Assembly (NCBI GenBank): GCA_937907025.1
Contig: CALESJ010000035.1
Location: 1-64,000 of the forward strand
Direction of reading: 5' to 3'
Source of the DNA: an uncultured Faecalibacterium sp.
Lineage (GTDB): Bacteria; Bacillota; Clostridia; Oscillospirales; Ruminococcaceae
DNA length: 64,000 nucleotides
Every line of letters starts with the position of its first letter. Positions within the stretch are counted from its first letter, which is position 1. Shown here piece after piece: positions 25,513-33,842 of this stretch. The notes under the pieces were generated by a model. The model had not been told where the DNA came from. It worked only from the letters and a program-made list of their open reading frames with translations, and made no database searches. Position numbers and translations under genes: made by a program.

Positions 25513-26171
25513 TGTTCTGCCTCCTTCTGGGCGCGGGCCGCCGCCTGGCGTTCCCGCTCTTCCTTGCTGAAAATGCACCCGCAGTATTCCTGCCGGTACA
25601 ATCCGTATTCGGCACTCAGGGTCAGGCTGCGCTTGTAGCCGTCCTTCTTGCGGAACTCACTCTGTAAGTACCGCACCCCGTACCGGTCTGCCAGCTCGGT
25701 GCCGATGGTGTTCAGCCGCACCGGGTCCTTCATGGGGGAGATGGACAGGGTGGTGGTGAACCATTCAAAGTTGTGTTCGGCGGCATAGCGGGCGGCCTGC
25801 TCCAGCCGCAGCCGGTAACACACGGTGCAGCGCTCGCCTTTTTCCGGCTCCTGCTCCAGCCCGCGCACGGCGGTGTAAAATTCCTGGGGGTCATAGGGCA
25901 GGCGCACCACCGTGATTCCCCGCCCGGCATATCCGGCGTCCTGCACAAAGCGGTCCAGCTCGTCTGCCCGGCGGTGGTACTCCTCCGGCGGGGCAATGTT
26001 GGGGTTGTAATACAGGATGGTCACCTGAAATGCGTCGGCCAGTCGCTCCAGCGTGGCGCTGGAACAGGGCGCACAGCAGGCGTGCAGCAGCAGGGTGGGG
26101 CGGCGGCCTTCGGCGGCCAGGGCCTGCATGGTTTTCTCCATTTCCAGCTCGTAATTGATTCGGTTGGGCAT
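25509..26171 (-). CDS. queH: Epoxyqueuosine reductase QueH
   Basis: A 220-residue QueH-type enzyme (formerly DUF208) that reduces epoxyqueuosine to queuosine in tRNA without cobalamin, unlike QueG. The family Cys pairs are all present: HACCAPCSS (about 31-39), CTVCYRLRLEQAARYA (about 113) and EYCGCIFS near the end, which bind the Fe-S and mononuclear iron centres. ATG at 26171. An inverted repeat AGTTCTTTC/GAAAGAACT (26212-26239) lies in its upstream region. Confidence 0.92.
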   Translation of the reverse strand: MPNRINYELEMEKTMQALAAEGRRPTLLLHACCAPCSSATLERLADAFQVTILYYNPNIAPPEEYHRRADELDRFVQDAGYAGRGITVVRLPYDPQEFYTAVRGLEQEPEKGERCTVCYRLRLEQAARYAAEHNFEWFTTTLSISPMKDPVRLNTIGTELADRYGVRYLQSEFRKKDGYKRSLTLSAEYGLYRQEYCGCIFSKEERERQAAARAQKEAEQ

Positions 26172-26211
26172 AATACGTCACTTCTTTATGATTTATTCAT
26201 AGAGTTTTAGA

Positions 26212-26239
26212 AGTTCTTTCGTAATTTCTTGAAAGAACT
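26212..26239. promoter_or_regulatory. 9-bp inverted repeat upstream of queH
   Basis: AGTTCTTTC, a ten-base AT-rich gap and GAAAGAACT. An operator or hairpin; it sits 40 bases from the queH start and 40 bases before the candidate small RNA. Confidence 0.4.
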
Positions 26240-26277
26240 GTCACTTTTTTGTCACATCTATCCGGTATTCTTTAAGT

Positions 26278-26422
26278 GTTCCCAAAAGGAACATCCGGGA
26301 ACAGGGACCCGGATTCAAAGTCCGCTGAGAAGCAGACAAACTTTTTCATCCACTCCTCTTTCTCTTTTCTTCTTTTCGGGAACGGCGTGTCGGAACAGGG
26401 ACCGGCACGCCGTTTGTTTTTG
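26278..26422 (+). ncRNA. Candidate small RNA with twin-loop hairpins
   Basis: About 145 bases. Hairpin A is GTTCC-CAAAA-GGAAC (26278-26292). Hairpin B has a 7-bp stem ATCCGGG/CCCGGAT with loop AACAGGGA (26293-26314). A CU-rich single strand (26349-26377) could pair with ribosome sites. Hairpin C is a 13-bp stem (26381-26393 with 26402-26414) carrying the same loop AACAGGGA and followed by TGTTTTTG, an intrinsic terminator. Identical loops on different stems argue for a selected RNA. No clear promoter was found. Not a family I recognise. Confidence 0.55.
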
Positions 26423-26430
26423 TGTATGCA

Positions 26431-26458
26431 AAAGGCCCCCGGCAGATGCCGGGGGCCT
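26431..26458 (-). terminator. Terminator of the MATE operon
   Basis: On the minus strand AGGCCCCCGGC...GCCGGGGGCC followed by TTTTGC; about 170 bases beyond the MATE stop codon and beside the plus-strand small RNA terminator. Confidence 0.7.
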
Positions 26459-26629
26459 GCGTGTTTGTATTGAGCGGGCCGGAGATGTCCGCTGCGAAAA
26501 GCCGCCCCGGTCCTGCCTTTTAATTATAAAGGTGGATGTTAGTTGCATTGTACCGTGTCCGGCAACCCTTGTCAAGACGTGGGGCAACATGTCGGAATAT
26601 CCCGGGGCAGGGCGGCCGCTTTCCGGGGT

Positions 26630-28000
26630 TCAGCGGCCGAGTTTTTGTGCGGGCTCAAAGCTGCGCAGGAATCTGCGGTAGAGGAGCAGGGCAATGACCA
26701 GGGTCACTGCGTCGGAGATGACCTGGGTCCAGGCAAGCCCGGACAAGCCCACCACCGCATTCATGAGGAAGAGCAGGGGAATCTGTACGATGCCCGTGCG
26801 GCAGCAGGCCACCACCAGGGACTGCGGCCCTTTGCCCACAGCCTGGAACATGAAGCTGATGTGGAAGTTGCAGATCATCAAAGGTGTGGCCAGACAGTTG
26901 ATCCGCAGAAAGACCATGCCCATGGCAATGGTGTCCGGGTCGTCGATAAAGACCTGGATGGAGGTCCGGGCAAACAACTCAAACACAATGACGCAGAGCA
27001 CCGCAAATCCCATGCCGCTGAGGCTGGCCTTCCGGACGGTTTCTTTCATTCGCCGGAAGTTCTTGGCGGCATAATTGTAAGCCACCAGCGGCAGCATGCC
27101 CTGGCACAGGCCCATGCCCACGTTCATGGGCAGCATCTCGATTTTTTTCACGATGCCCAGCGCTGCCACGGGAATATCCCCGTAACCGGACGCCAGCTTG
27201 TTGATGACCATGTTGGACACACAGGAAAGCAGATTCCCGATGGCGGATGGAAAGCCAACCGCAAAAATCGTACCGGCATACCGGGCCCCGGACAGAATCC
27301 GGCCGGGGGCCACCGAGAGCACGGTGCTGTTGCGGAGCCGGAAGAAAACGACGGCAAAGTAACACAGGGCGGCCACGTTGGAGAGCATGGTGGCAATGGC
27401 TGCGCCGGTGACTTCCTGCCCGGCCGGCAAAAGCACAAACATGAACAGCGGGTCCAGCGCAATGTTGAGGATACCGCCCATGCCCAGGCCGAAGCTGGCC
27501 TGGCTGGCATAGCCCTCACTGCGCAGCAGGTGGGACATGGTCAGGCTCAGCATGGCGGGCAGCCCGCCGATGACCACCACCCAGAAGGTATACCCGGCGG
27601 CATAATCCATCGTGTAGGGGCTGGCACCCAGCAGGTTCAGCAGCGGTTCCATAAAAAGCAGGCAGAACACCGAGTACAGCAGCGCCACGAAAATCGAGCC
27701 GTAAAAACTGAAGGAACAGACCTTTTTGGCCTCCTCCGGCTTGCCGTCCCCCAGCAGGCGGGAGATCAGGCTGCCGCCGCCGATGCCGAACAGGTTGGAA
27801 AGAGCGTTCAGGATAAAGAACAGGGTATAGGCCAGGGTGGCTGCGGCCACTTTGTACGGGTCTTTGGTGCTGCCGATGAAAAAGGTGTCGGCCAGGTTGT
27901 AGACCATGGTGATGAGCTGGCTGATGATGGTGGGCACCGCCAGTCTGGCCAGCGCCCGGGATACCGGCATGGTTTCGAACAGGTCCTTGTTGTTATCCAT
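26630..28000 (-). CDS. MATE-family efflux transporter
   Basis: A 456-residue, twelve-helix multidrug/Na+ or H+ antiporter of the MATE family (NorM/DinF/MepA-like). It opens MDNNKDLFETMPVSRALARL, then AVPTIISQLITMVYNLADTFFIG, the usual family start, and has the internal twofold repeat (second half from GFPSAIGNLLSCVSNMVINK). The gene overlaps the upstream MarR gene by eight bases, so it is probably repressed by it and induced by substrate, as in MepR-MepA. Confidence 0.93.
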   Translation of the reverse strand: MDNNKDLFETMPVSRALARLAVPTIISQLITMVYNLADTFFIGSTKDPYKVAAATLAYTLFFILNALSNLFGIGGGSLISRLLGDGKPEEAKKVCSFSFYGSIFVALLYSVFCLLFMEPLLNLLGASPYTMDYAAGYTFWVVVIGGLPAMLSLTMSHLLRSEGYASQASFGLGMGGILNIALDPLFMFVLLPAGQEVTGAAIATMLSNVAALCYFAVVFFRLRNSTVLSVAPGRILSGARYAGTIFAVGFPSAIGNLLSCVSNMVINKLASGYGDIPVAALGIVKKIEMLPMNVGMGLCQGMLPLVAYNYAAKNFRRMKETVRKASLSGMGFAVLCVIVFELFARTSIQVFIDDPDTIAMGMVFLRINCLATPLMICNFHISFMFQAVGKGPQSLVVACCRTGIVQIPLLFLMNAVVGLSGLAWTQVISDAVTLVIALLLYRRFLRSFEPAQKLGR

Positions 28001-28457
28001 GGATGGAATTCGCCTCCCCGGTGCGTTCGGCGTTCATGTTTTCCAGGGCCAGCTGGAGCAGGTCGTAAAATTCGGCCTGCTGTGCCTCGGACATACCCCG
28101 CAGCAGAATCTCTTCCGTTTTGCAGGCAATGCCCTGTAAAGAGTCTTCCAGCGCCAGGCCTTTCTCTGTCAGGACAATGAATTCCCGGCGGGCGTCGTGC
28201 CGGTCTGCCCGGCGCTCGATCAGCCCCTTGGCGTGGAGCCGCTTCAAAATGCCTGCAATGGTGGACTGGGAAAGTTCCAGCCGGCTCATGAGCAGGCCGG
28301 CGGTGATCTCCTGCTCCCGGTGGGTCAGCAGATAGCGGATAACTTCAAACTGGCTGGAAGTCAGGTCGTGCCGCTGCAGTTCCTGGTTGCGGAACCAGAT
28401 CAGAGCGTTGCTCAGCCGGATCATCAGCCCGCTGGTTTTGTATCGGGTTTCATTCAT
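27993..28457 (-). CDS. MarR-family transcriptional regulator
   Basis: A 154-residue winged-helix regulator. It has the dimer helices (MNETRYKTSGLMIRLSNALI), recognition region AGLLMSRLELSQSTIAGILKRLHAKG, and the beta wing RRADRHDARREFIVLTEKG with the conserved D-R. ATG at 28457 with AGGAGG seven bases upstream. It sits first in the operon with the MATE exporter; repeated TGCGATRT-type sequence downstream of the -10 (28483-28503) is a likely operator. Confidence 0.92.
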   Translation of the reverse strand: MNETRYKTSGLMIRLSNALIWFRNQELQRHDLTSSQFEVIRYLLTHREQEITAGLLMSRLELSQSTIAGILKRLHAKGLIERRADRHDARREFIVLTEKGLALEDSLQGIACKTEEILLRGMSEAQQAEFYDLLQLALENMNAERTGEANSIHG

Positions 28458-28479
28458 AAGGCTGCCTCCTGAAATAAAT

Positions 28480-28534
28480 TGCATGCGATGTATCTTATGC
28501 GATATATTATAGAACGAATCCGGGCAGGTTGCAA
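28480..28534 (-). promoter_or_regulatory. Promoter and likely operator of the MarR-MATE operon
   Basis: On the minus strand TTGCAA (28529-28534) and TATAAT (28506-28511), 17 bases apart. Directly downstream, ATCGCAT occurs twice (about 28484-28503), with TATC/GATA dyad symmetry, where a MarR protein would block polymerase. Confidence 0.7.
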
Positions 28535-28647
28535 CTCTGCCTGAAAATACCGGGGAAAGCGGCCGTACAATACAAAAAAGCCCCAGCCAATGCTCGGTGG
28601 TCGTAAAACAGTAGTATGTGAATTTCTTGGAACAGGCATGATTTCGG

Positions 28648-29220
28648 TCATGCCTGTTCCGCTTTTATCAGTTCATCCACGGGAATGTAGCCCACAAGGT
28701 CATATTCGATATGTACCCTCTGTTTGCGCTTGCCGCTGGACTTATCCGGTGCCTCCACATAAACCGCCTTTACAAGCTCTCTGAGAGCATATGGCGTAAG
28801 TTCTGTGAGGTCGGTGTATCTGCGTGCCCGCTGAATAAACTGTTCAAGGTCTTCTATCTGTCGTTCCTGTACTTCAATTTCTTTTTGCAGATTTACGATT
28901 TCAACTTTGAGTTGCGCCTGCTCATCCTCGTAGGTCTTGCTCATCATGGCAAAGCGATCATCGTTCAGCTTGCCCTTGGCGTTGTCCTCGTAGATTTTGA
29001 TAAACAGGCGGTCAAGTTCCCCTATACGCTTTTCTGCCTGTGCCAGACGCTTCTTATATACCCTTATGGTTTCCTCGCTTTGCAGACGGAGTTTTTGCTC
29101 CATTTCCACCCTGAAATGTGCTTCATATCGGGTCACATACGAGATAAGCGGTTCATCTATGAAACAGCAATCCCGTATTTTGAAAAGCGCGGTATTCCCA
29201 CAAAGATCCTGCGCGGGCAA
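28648..29220 (-). pseudogene. Serine recombinase, C-terminal fragment (DUF4368 type)
   Basis: The last ~190 residues of a large serine recombinase: a long coiled coil (EQKLRLQSEETIRVYKKRL, then AQAEKRIGELDRLFIKIYED, GKLNDDRFAMM) followed by the DUF4368-like end DLTELTPYALRELVKAVYVE and RVHIEYDLVGYIP. The catalytic N-terminal domain and zinc ribbon are absent; the reading frame breaks near 29150-29220, where plus-strand relaxase sequence begins. A 13-bp hairpin (28631-28663) overlaps its stop codon. It cannot be active alone. Confidence 0.75.
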
Positions 29221-29221
29221 A

Positions 29222-30274
29222 AGACATATAGTCGTCAATTCGGTATCCTATGCGGACGGAAAAATGTTCCGCAACAACTTTGACACCTACTACCACGGAA
29301 TCCGACAGGTATCGGATGAACTTTGCAGAGAGAATCGGCTGTCCGTAATCGAAACGGACGGCAAGGGAAAATCTTATGACGAGTGGCTAAGCGGTCAGGC
29401 CGGCAAGCCTACCATTCGTGGTATGGTACGCAAAGATGTGGAACAGGCTATTGCTGCCGCCGACAGCTTTGATGGCCTTATCACGGAATTGCAGAACATG
29501 GGCTACACGGTCAAATATGGCCCGCGTGTGGAACACATGGCTGTGCGCCATAAAGACGCCCAGCGAAATATCCGCATTGACCGGCTCGACCCGCGCTTTT
29601 CCGAGACAGCGCTGCGGGAGTATTACCGCCAACTGCACCGTATGCCCACCGAAATGCAGCAGGAATACCGGCAGGAAAACGCCCCGGAAAAACCGAAATG
29701 GCAGCCCACAGAATTACAGCCCCCTGTGCAGCGGGTGAGGTATCGCGGCAAGCTGCCGCGCCGGTATCCCAAGGTGTCCGGCTTTATGGCTTGCTACTAT
29801 CACTACTGCGCCCTGCTGCGGAAAGTCTACCACGGCAAGAGCACAAAGCGCTGCTACTTTTTGCTGCGTGAGGATTTTCTGCTGTTCAGCCGATACCAGC
29901 AGCAAACGAAATTCCTATGGGAAAACCATATTGAAACTATGGATGAACTGCTGGCCTACAAGGAAAATGCAGAAGTCCAAATCCAACAGCTTGCCCGCCA
30001 GCGCAAAGTTCTGTATCGCCAAAAACGTGAGCCGGAACGTGCCGCGCGGGAAGAAAAAATCAAATCACTGACCCAGCAAATGAAAGCCCTGCGCCATAAG
30101 GTTTACATCTGTTTCGACATCGAAACAGATGCTGCCGAGGTGCAGGAAAAACTACGGCAAGCAGAACTTGCCGCACAGGAAGAACGAAATGAGGTGAAAC
30201 AAGATGAACAACGGAGGCGAAGCAGCCGATCAGATGGTGCGGGAAGCCTTACAGGTTACCGAAGTAGCCATTAA
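29222..30274 (+). pseudogene. Relaxase (MobA/VirD2-like), N-terminally truncated
   Basis: About 350 residues starting within HIVVNSVSYADGKMFRNN, the third histidine motif region of conjugative relaxases, then GKGKSYDEWL, RPYRG-type basic stretches and a coiled-coil tail (VLYRQKREPERAAREEKIK). The nicking Tyr and the first half of the relaxase fold are missing because of the junction near 29220. The end overlaps pcfB by about 70 bases, as in intact elements. Confidence 0.75.
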
Positions 30275-30773
30275 GCTGTCTGCGCTGGGTATCAAAAATG
30301 CACTGGCCTTATCGCTGGCCTACGCCAAGGAAAATCCTAAAGTGAAAGGCAAAACCAGCCTTGACCGTCTGCTGCGGGAGGGCAAGGAACTAAAAATTAT
30401 TGCCCTGCAAAGCAAAGACGTGGGACAGTTTAAGGAATTGGCCAAGCAGTACGGCGTTTTATTCGCGGTCATCAAGGATAAGGCACAGAACGAAAAAGTT
30501 GACGTCATGTTCAAAGCCGAAGATGTCGCCAAACTGAACCGCATCTATGAGCAGTTGGGATATGCCATTCCCAAGGTCACTACGGTAGACAGAAAAAAAG
30601 ACCCAACCCGCCGTCAATCCGGCGACAGCTTGCTGACGCGCGGGAAGAATCCTTTGGATATTGACCCACGCCCATCTGTGCGAGCCACAATTATGGCACT
30701 GAAAAATGCAGCGCAGAAGGCAGAACAGGCGCAGGAAAAAGTGCAGGATATTACTGCGAAGGAGGAGCGATAA
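30204..30773 (+). CDS. PcfB-like conjugation protein (DUF3801)
   Basis: A 189-residue soluble protein with an N-terminal helical part (MNNGGEAADQMVREALQVTE), a central region IIALQSKDVGQFKELAKQYG and FKAEDVAKLNRIYEQLGYA, and a charged end. It fits the PcfB/DUF3801 family, which joins the relaxosome to the coupling protein in Gram-positive conjugation. ATG at 30204 with GAGGTG nearby. It overlaps the relaxase remnant and directly precedes the ArdC-like gene. Confidence 0.75.
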   Translation: MNNGGEAADQMVREALQVTEVAIKLSALGIKNALALSLAYAKENPKVKGKTSLDRLLREGKELKIIALQSKDVGQFKELAKQYGVLFAVIKDKAQNEKVDVMFKAEDVAKLNRIYEQLGYAIPKVTTVDRKKDPTRRQSGDSLLTRGKNPLDIDPRPSVRATIMALKNAAQKAEQAQEKVQDITAKEER

Positions 30774-31598
30774 ATGTACGAACAGCGATTGCCCATCGAG
30801 GAGTGGAAAGCCAAAAAGCAAGCCGAACTTAAAGAAACCATTGCGGCGCAAAGATCCGTATTGCAGGAAGTTGTGCAGGATGGCCAGCGCCTTGCCGACT
30901 ATCTGTACGGCAGGGGGCGGCTTGGTAGTCATATCACATCCGGCAATACAGCACTTGTGCTGCAAACCCTGTCGCAAGCGCGGGCCGTATTGACCGCCAA
31001 AGACTGGGATAAATTCGGGCGACGCGTAAACAAAGGGGCAAAAGGCATCCCGCAGCTTGTGCGCGTCAACGGTTATTATAATGTCGGCTCAATTTTCGAT
31101 GTGTCCATGACCTACGGCAACAAGCCGTATCCGATTCCTGAAATCAAGTCGGAGCAGATGGACAAGGCCATCAAGGAACTGGAGCACCTTTCTCCGGTCA
31201 ACATCATTTTTCAAAATGAGGGCGTTGTCGGGTACGATACCGAGCAACACGCGATTGTGTTCCCAACGGTCATGCCGCAGCGTGAAGTGCTGGCACGACT
31301 GCCCGCCGAAATCGTCATTGCAACCGCAGAGCAGCACACGCCGGGTATCTCCCAAGCGCCTTATCTGCGAAAAACAGCAATGGCCGTTTCGGTGGAGTTT
31401 TGCGGGCGGTTTTCCCTGCCGATGCCCGATACCGCTGCCGCTACGCTGGACGGGATGGGCACCCTCATTCCACCCGGCGAGGAACGCAAAACACTGGAAG
31501 AAATTCGGGAACTGTCTGTGACTATTGGAGACACTGTGGAAAAGGCACTCGGTTTGCAGCGCGGTCAGAGCGCACCGCAGCGGGATGAGGCCCGCTAA
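30774..31598 (+). CDS. ArdC-like ssDNA-binding conjugation protein
   Basis: A 274-residue protein. The segment TAKDWDKFGRRVNKGAKGIP (about 79-98) is typical of the ArdC N-terminal ssDNA-binding domain (antirestriction-type) found in mobile elements of Firmicutes; the rest includes VVGYDTEQHAIVFPTVMPQR and a helical end. The metalloprotease motif HExxH is not present, so it is a shortened relative. It starts a few bases after pcfB with GGAGGAG upstream and is probably translated with it. Confidence 0.65.
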   Translation: MYEQRLPIEEWKAKKQAELKETIAAQRSVLQEVVQDGQRLADYLYGRGRLGSHITSGNTALVLQTLSQARAVLTAKDWDKFGRRVNKGAKGIPQLVRVNGYYNVGSIFDVSMTYGNKPYPIPEIKSEQMDKAIKELEHLSPVNIIFQNEGVVGYDTEQHAIVFPTVMPQREVLARLPAEIVIATAEQHTPGISQAPYLRKTAMAVSVEFCGRFSLPMPDTAAATLDGMGTLIPPGEERKTLEEIRELSVTIGDTVEKALGLQRGQSAPQRDEAR

Positions 31599-31603
31599 AC
31601 ATC

Positions 31604-32146
31604 ATGCGCCCGAATAAGGACCGCCGCACAGAAATTATTCTGTACGGGCTGTTGCTGATACCGCTGCTGTTTACTGCCGCAGCGCTGGCACAGGCAACTG
31701 AACAGGCACAGGGGCTGGCAGAAATCACCGCTGTACTAAGCTCTATTCTCAACAATCCTATGGCATTGAAATGGTGCGCCAGCACTCCAAAATTTCTGCT
31801 GGCGGTGCTGGTGTTTTATCCGTTGGCCGTCTACTGCTATATGCTCGACCAAGCAGACCGCCACCCCGGCGCGGAACATGGTACGGCCAAGTGGGGCAGC
31901 GCCCACAGACTAAACATCAAGTACCGCAACACCAAAGCCCCCAAAGAAAATTACATTTTGACCGAGAATGTACGCTTCAGCACCGACAGCCACGCGCATA
32001 AACATATGCTGAATGCAGGGAAAATCAAGGCGTTTCGCATTGGGCGCAGTTACCGCATCCCCAAGGTAAACGTAATTCGCTTTTTGCAGAACGAAACACC
32101 CGAAGATTGCAACACTGTCAATGCGATGACCGACAGTGTGGAGTAA
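31604..32146 (+). pseudogene. Coupling protein (VirD4/TraG) start fused in frame to excisionase end
   Basis: Residues 1-135 are the N-terminus of a conjugative coupling ATPase: two membrane segments (ILYGLLLIPLLFTAAALAQA and FLLAVLVFYPLAVYCYML), then EHGTAKWGSAHRLNIKY and NVRFSTDSHAHKH, after which the P-loop would follow. Instead, from about 32006 the frame continues MLNAGKIKAFRIGRSYRIPK and VNVIRFLQ, the C-terminal half of a MerR-type excisionase. A deletion of the conjugation module through short homology around HMLN explains this. Neither part should be functional alone. Confidence 0.8.
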
Positions 32147-32212
32147 AAGGCATATATCCGCTATCATATAGATGCCATCTATACCGTTAGATAGTCGGAA
32201 AGGAGCAACGCA

Positions 32213-33487
32213 ATGAAAACAAAAGTAACAGGCTATCTTACGCAAAAACACGGATTCTATTATGTCGTTCTGAATCTGCCCACAGATGAAAAAGGAAAGC
32301 GAAACCGAAAAACGCTGAGTACAGGGTTGTCCACCGACCGCAATGCAACCAAGGCCAAGGCGCTGCTCCTGACGATGATCCGCGAAGCCAATGCCGGAGA
32401 GGAAGTGCGTGGTGTAAACGAGCGTCAACCCAAAAGCCAAAACAAAACGGAAGATGAAAGATGGAATTCACCTTGGCCGGGTATGCTGTTCTCGGATTAC
32501 CTTGAATTTTGGTTGCAATGGAAACGCAAAAGCTGGGAAGAAGTTACTTATTCCGGCTATTGCCAGAATGTCAGATCGTGGATTGGACCGTATTTTGCTA
32601 AACGGAAAGTACGTTTGAACGAAATCACAGTGCTGGATATTGAAATGTTCTACACACATGAAATCAACCAGCGCGGAGTAAGCGGAAACACCGTACTTCA
32701 TTACCATGCCAACATCCGCAAGGCTTTATCTGACGCGGCAAAGCTCAAATTGATTCCCTATAACCCTGCTGCCGAAGTGGAGCGCCCAAAAAAAGACAAC
32801 TTTGTTGCCAGCTATTATTCAGCGGATGAATTGATGGAAGTGCTGCCTATTTTTGCAAATACCAAAATGGAACTTCCTGTCATGCTTGCTGCGTTCTATG
32901 GATTGCGCCGCAGCGAGGTAATCGGTCTGCAATGGTCGGCCATCGACTTTGAACGGAAAATCGTCACGATTTCACGCACCTTTGAACGCATCAATGTGGA
33001 TGGCAAAATGGTGGACGTTTCCAAGTGCCGTACAAAAAACAAGGCCAGCTTCCGCAGTTTGCCTCTGATTCCCGCAGTAGAACAGGCTTTACTGAAAGCC
33101 CAAAAACGCCAGCACCAGCAAATGAAACTTTGCGGCGGCAGCTACTGCAAGGAATATAAGGACTACATCTGCGTGGATGATATGGGTCATCTTGTGACCC
33201 CGGACTATGTGACACGGGTTTTCCGCGAAATGCTCTTGAAGAATGGTTTCCGCCCGATTCGCTATCACGATCTCCGCCACTCCTGCGCCAGCTTGCTTAT
33301 CAAGAACAAAGTCACAATGAAAGAGGTACAGATGTGGCTGGGGCATTCCAGCTTTTCCACCACGGCCAATATTTACGCCCACATCGACGTGGACAGCAAG
33401 ATGGAAGCCGCGAACATGATTGCCAGCAAAATCAACCTTGGCGGACTTCCCGAAAAAAAGAAATCTCCCAAGCAAAAAATTGCTTGA
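32213..33487 (+). CDS. int: Tyrosine recombinase (Tn916-type integrase)
   Basis: A 424-residue integrase with an N-terminal arm-binding domain (about 1-65), a SAM-like core-binding domain (about 85-180) and a catalytic domain with Arg in FYGLRRSEVIGL, H-x-x-R in YHDLRHSCASLL, His in WLGHSSFSTTANIY and the nucleophile Tyr in IYAHID. All catalytic residues are present. ATG at 32213 with AAAGGAG ten bases upstream. It lies last in the element, near tRNA-Leu, and four TGGCAGACAA-type repeats follow. Confidence 0.92.
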   Translation: MKTKVTGYLTQKHGFYYVVLNLPTDEKGKRNRKTLSTGLSTDRNATKAKALLLTMIREANAGEEVRGVNERQPKSQNKTEDERWNSPWPGMLFSDYLEFWLQWKRKSWEEVTYSGYCQNVRSWIGPYFAKRKVRLNEITVLDIEMFYTHEINQRGVSGNTVLHYHANIRKALSDAAKLKLIPYNPAAEVERPKKDNFVASYYSADELMEVLPIFANTKMELPVMLAAFYGLRRSEVIGLQWSAIDFERKIVTISRTFERINVDGKMVDVSKCRTKNKASFRSLPLIPAVEQALLKAQKRQHQQMKLCGGSYCKEYKDYICVDDMGHLVTPDYVTRVFREMLLKNGFRPIRYHDLRHSCASLLIKNKVTMKEVQMWLGHSSFSTTANIYAHIDVDSKMEAANMIASKINLGGLPEKKKSPKQKIA

Positions 33488-33520
33488 GAGAACCGACAAG
33501 CCCAGCGGAGATTGAATCCG

Positions 33521-33586
33521 TTTTGTCTGCCATTTGGGGTAAAAGTGGCAGACAAAATGGCAGACAAGCCGAAATCTTGTCTGCCA
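33521..33586. repeat. Four GTCTGCCA repeats, candidate integrase arm sites
   Basis: The block TGGCAGACAA or its complement occurs at 33521-33532 (complement), 33546-33557, 33558-33568 and 33576-33586 (complement). The copies also form hairpins with each other. Position between int and tRNA-Leu suggests binding sites for the integrase arm domain or a terminator for int. Confidence 0.55.
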
Positions 33587-33589
33587 CAC

Positions 33590-33623
33590 AAAAAATACCT
33601 AAGCCGCTAAAAGGCTTAGGTAT
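33590..33623 (-). terminator. Terminator of tRNA-Leu
   Basis: ATACCTAAGCC and GGCTTAGGTAT form an 11-bp stem with T-run on the minus strand, immediately after the tRNA 3' end. Confidence 0.8.
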
Positions 33624-33629
33624 AAGGAA

Positions 33630-33713
33630 TGCCGGTGGTGGGGGTCGAACCCACACGGTATTGCTACCAACGGATTTTGAGTCCGTCTCGTCTGCCAATT
33701 CCAACACACCGGC
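33630..33713 (-). tRNA. tRNA-Leu (CAA)
   Basis: A class II tRNA with acceptor GCCGGTG/CACCGGC, a long variable arm, T-arm GGTTCGACCCC and anticodon loop CTCAAAA giving CAA, which reads UUG. No CCA encoded. Its 3' end faces the integrase gene. Confidence 0.93.
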
Positions 33714-33778
33714 AAGACTATACTATTATACTGTATGCAGGCGTGAAAAGCAAGTTCTTTTTTTGCCCTGTCAGGTAC

Positions 33779-33817
33779 AAAAAAGCCGCCGCCCGGACAA
33801 AAAATCCGCGGCGGCGG
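33779..33817 (-). terminator. Terminator of nrdG
   Basis: On the minus strand CCGCCGC and GCGGCGGC arms with an A/T-rich loop, then CTTTTTTG. Confidence 0.8.
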
Positions 33818-33842
33818 TACAAACGGCAGAAATACGGTGCTC

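Larger units (their letters stand above)
28589..33639. mobile_element. Deletion remnant of an integrative conjugative element beside tRNA-Leu
   Basis: Holds a serine-recombinase fragment, a relaxase lacking its front, PcfB-like, ArdC-like, a coupling-protein start fused to an excisionase end, and an apparently intact tyrosine integrase ending about 140 bases from tRNA-Leu. The conjugation pore genes are missing. Genes here use a less GC-biased codon set than the host. The near-repeat AATGC(T)CGGTGGT occurs at 28589-28601 and 33628-33639 (the tRNA 3' end); outer limits are uncertain. Confidence 0.75.

Noticed and set aside
24514..26171. queH and the 2-hydroxyacid dehydrogenase as one queuosine pathway unit
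   Set aside because: They overlap by four bases, but the dehydrogenase has no known queuosine role; coupling alone is not evidence of shared function.
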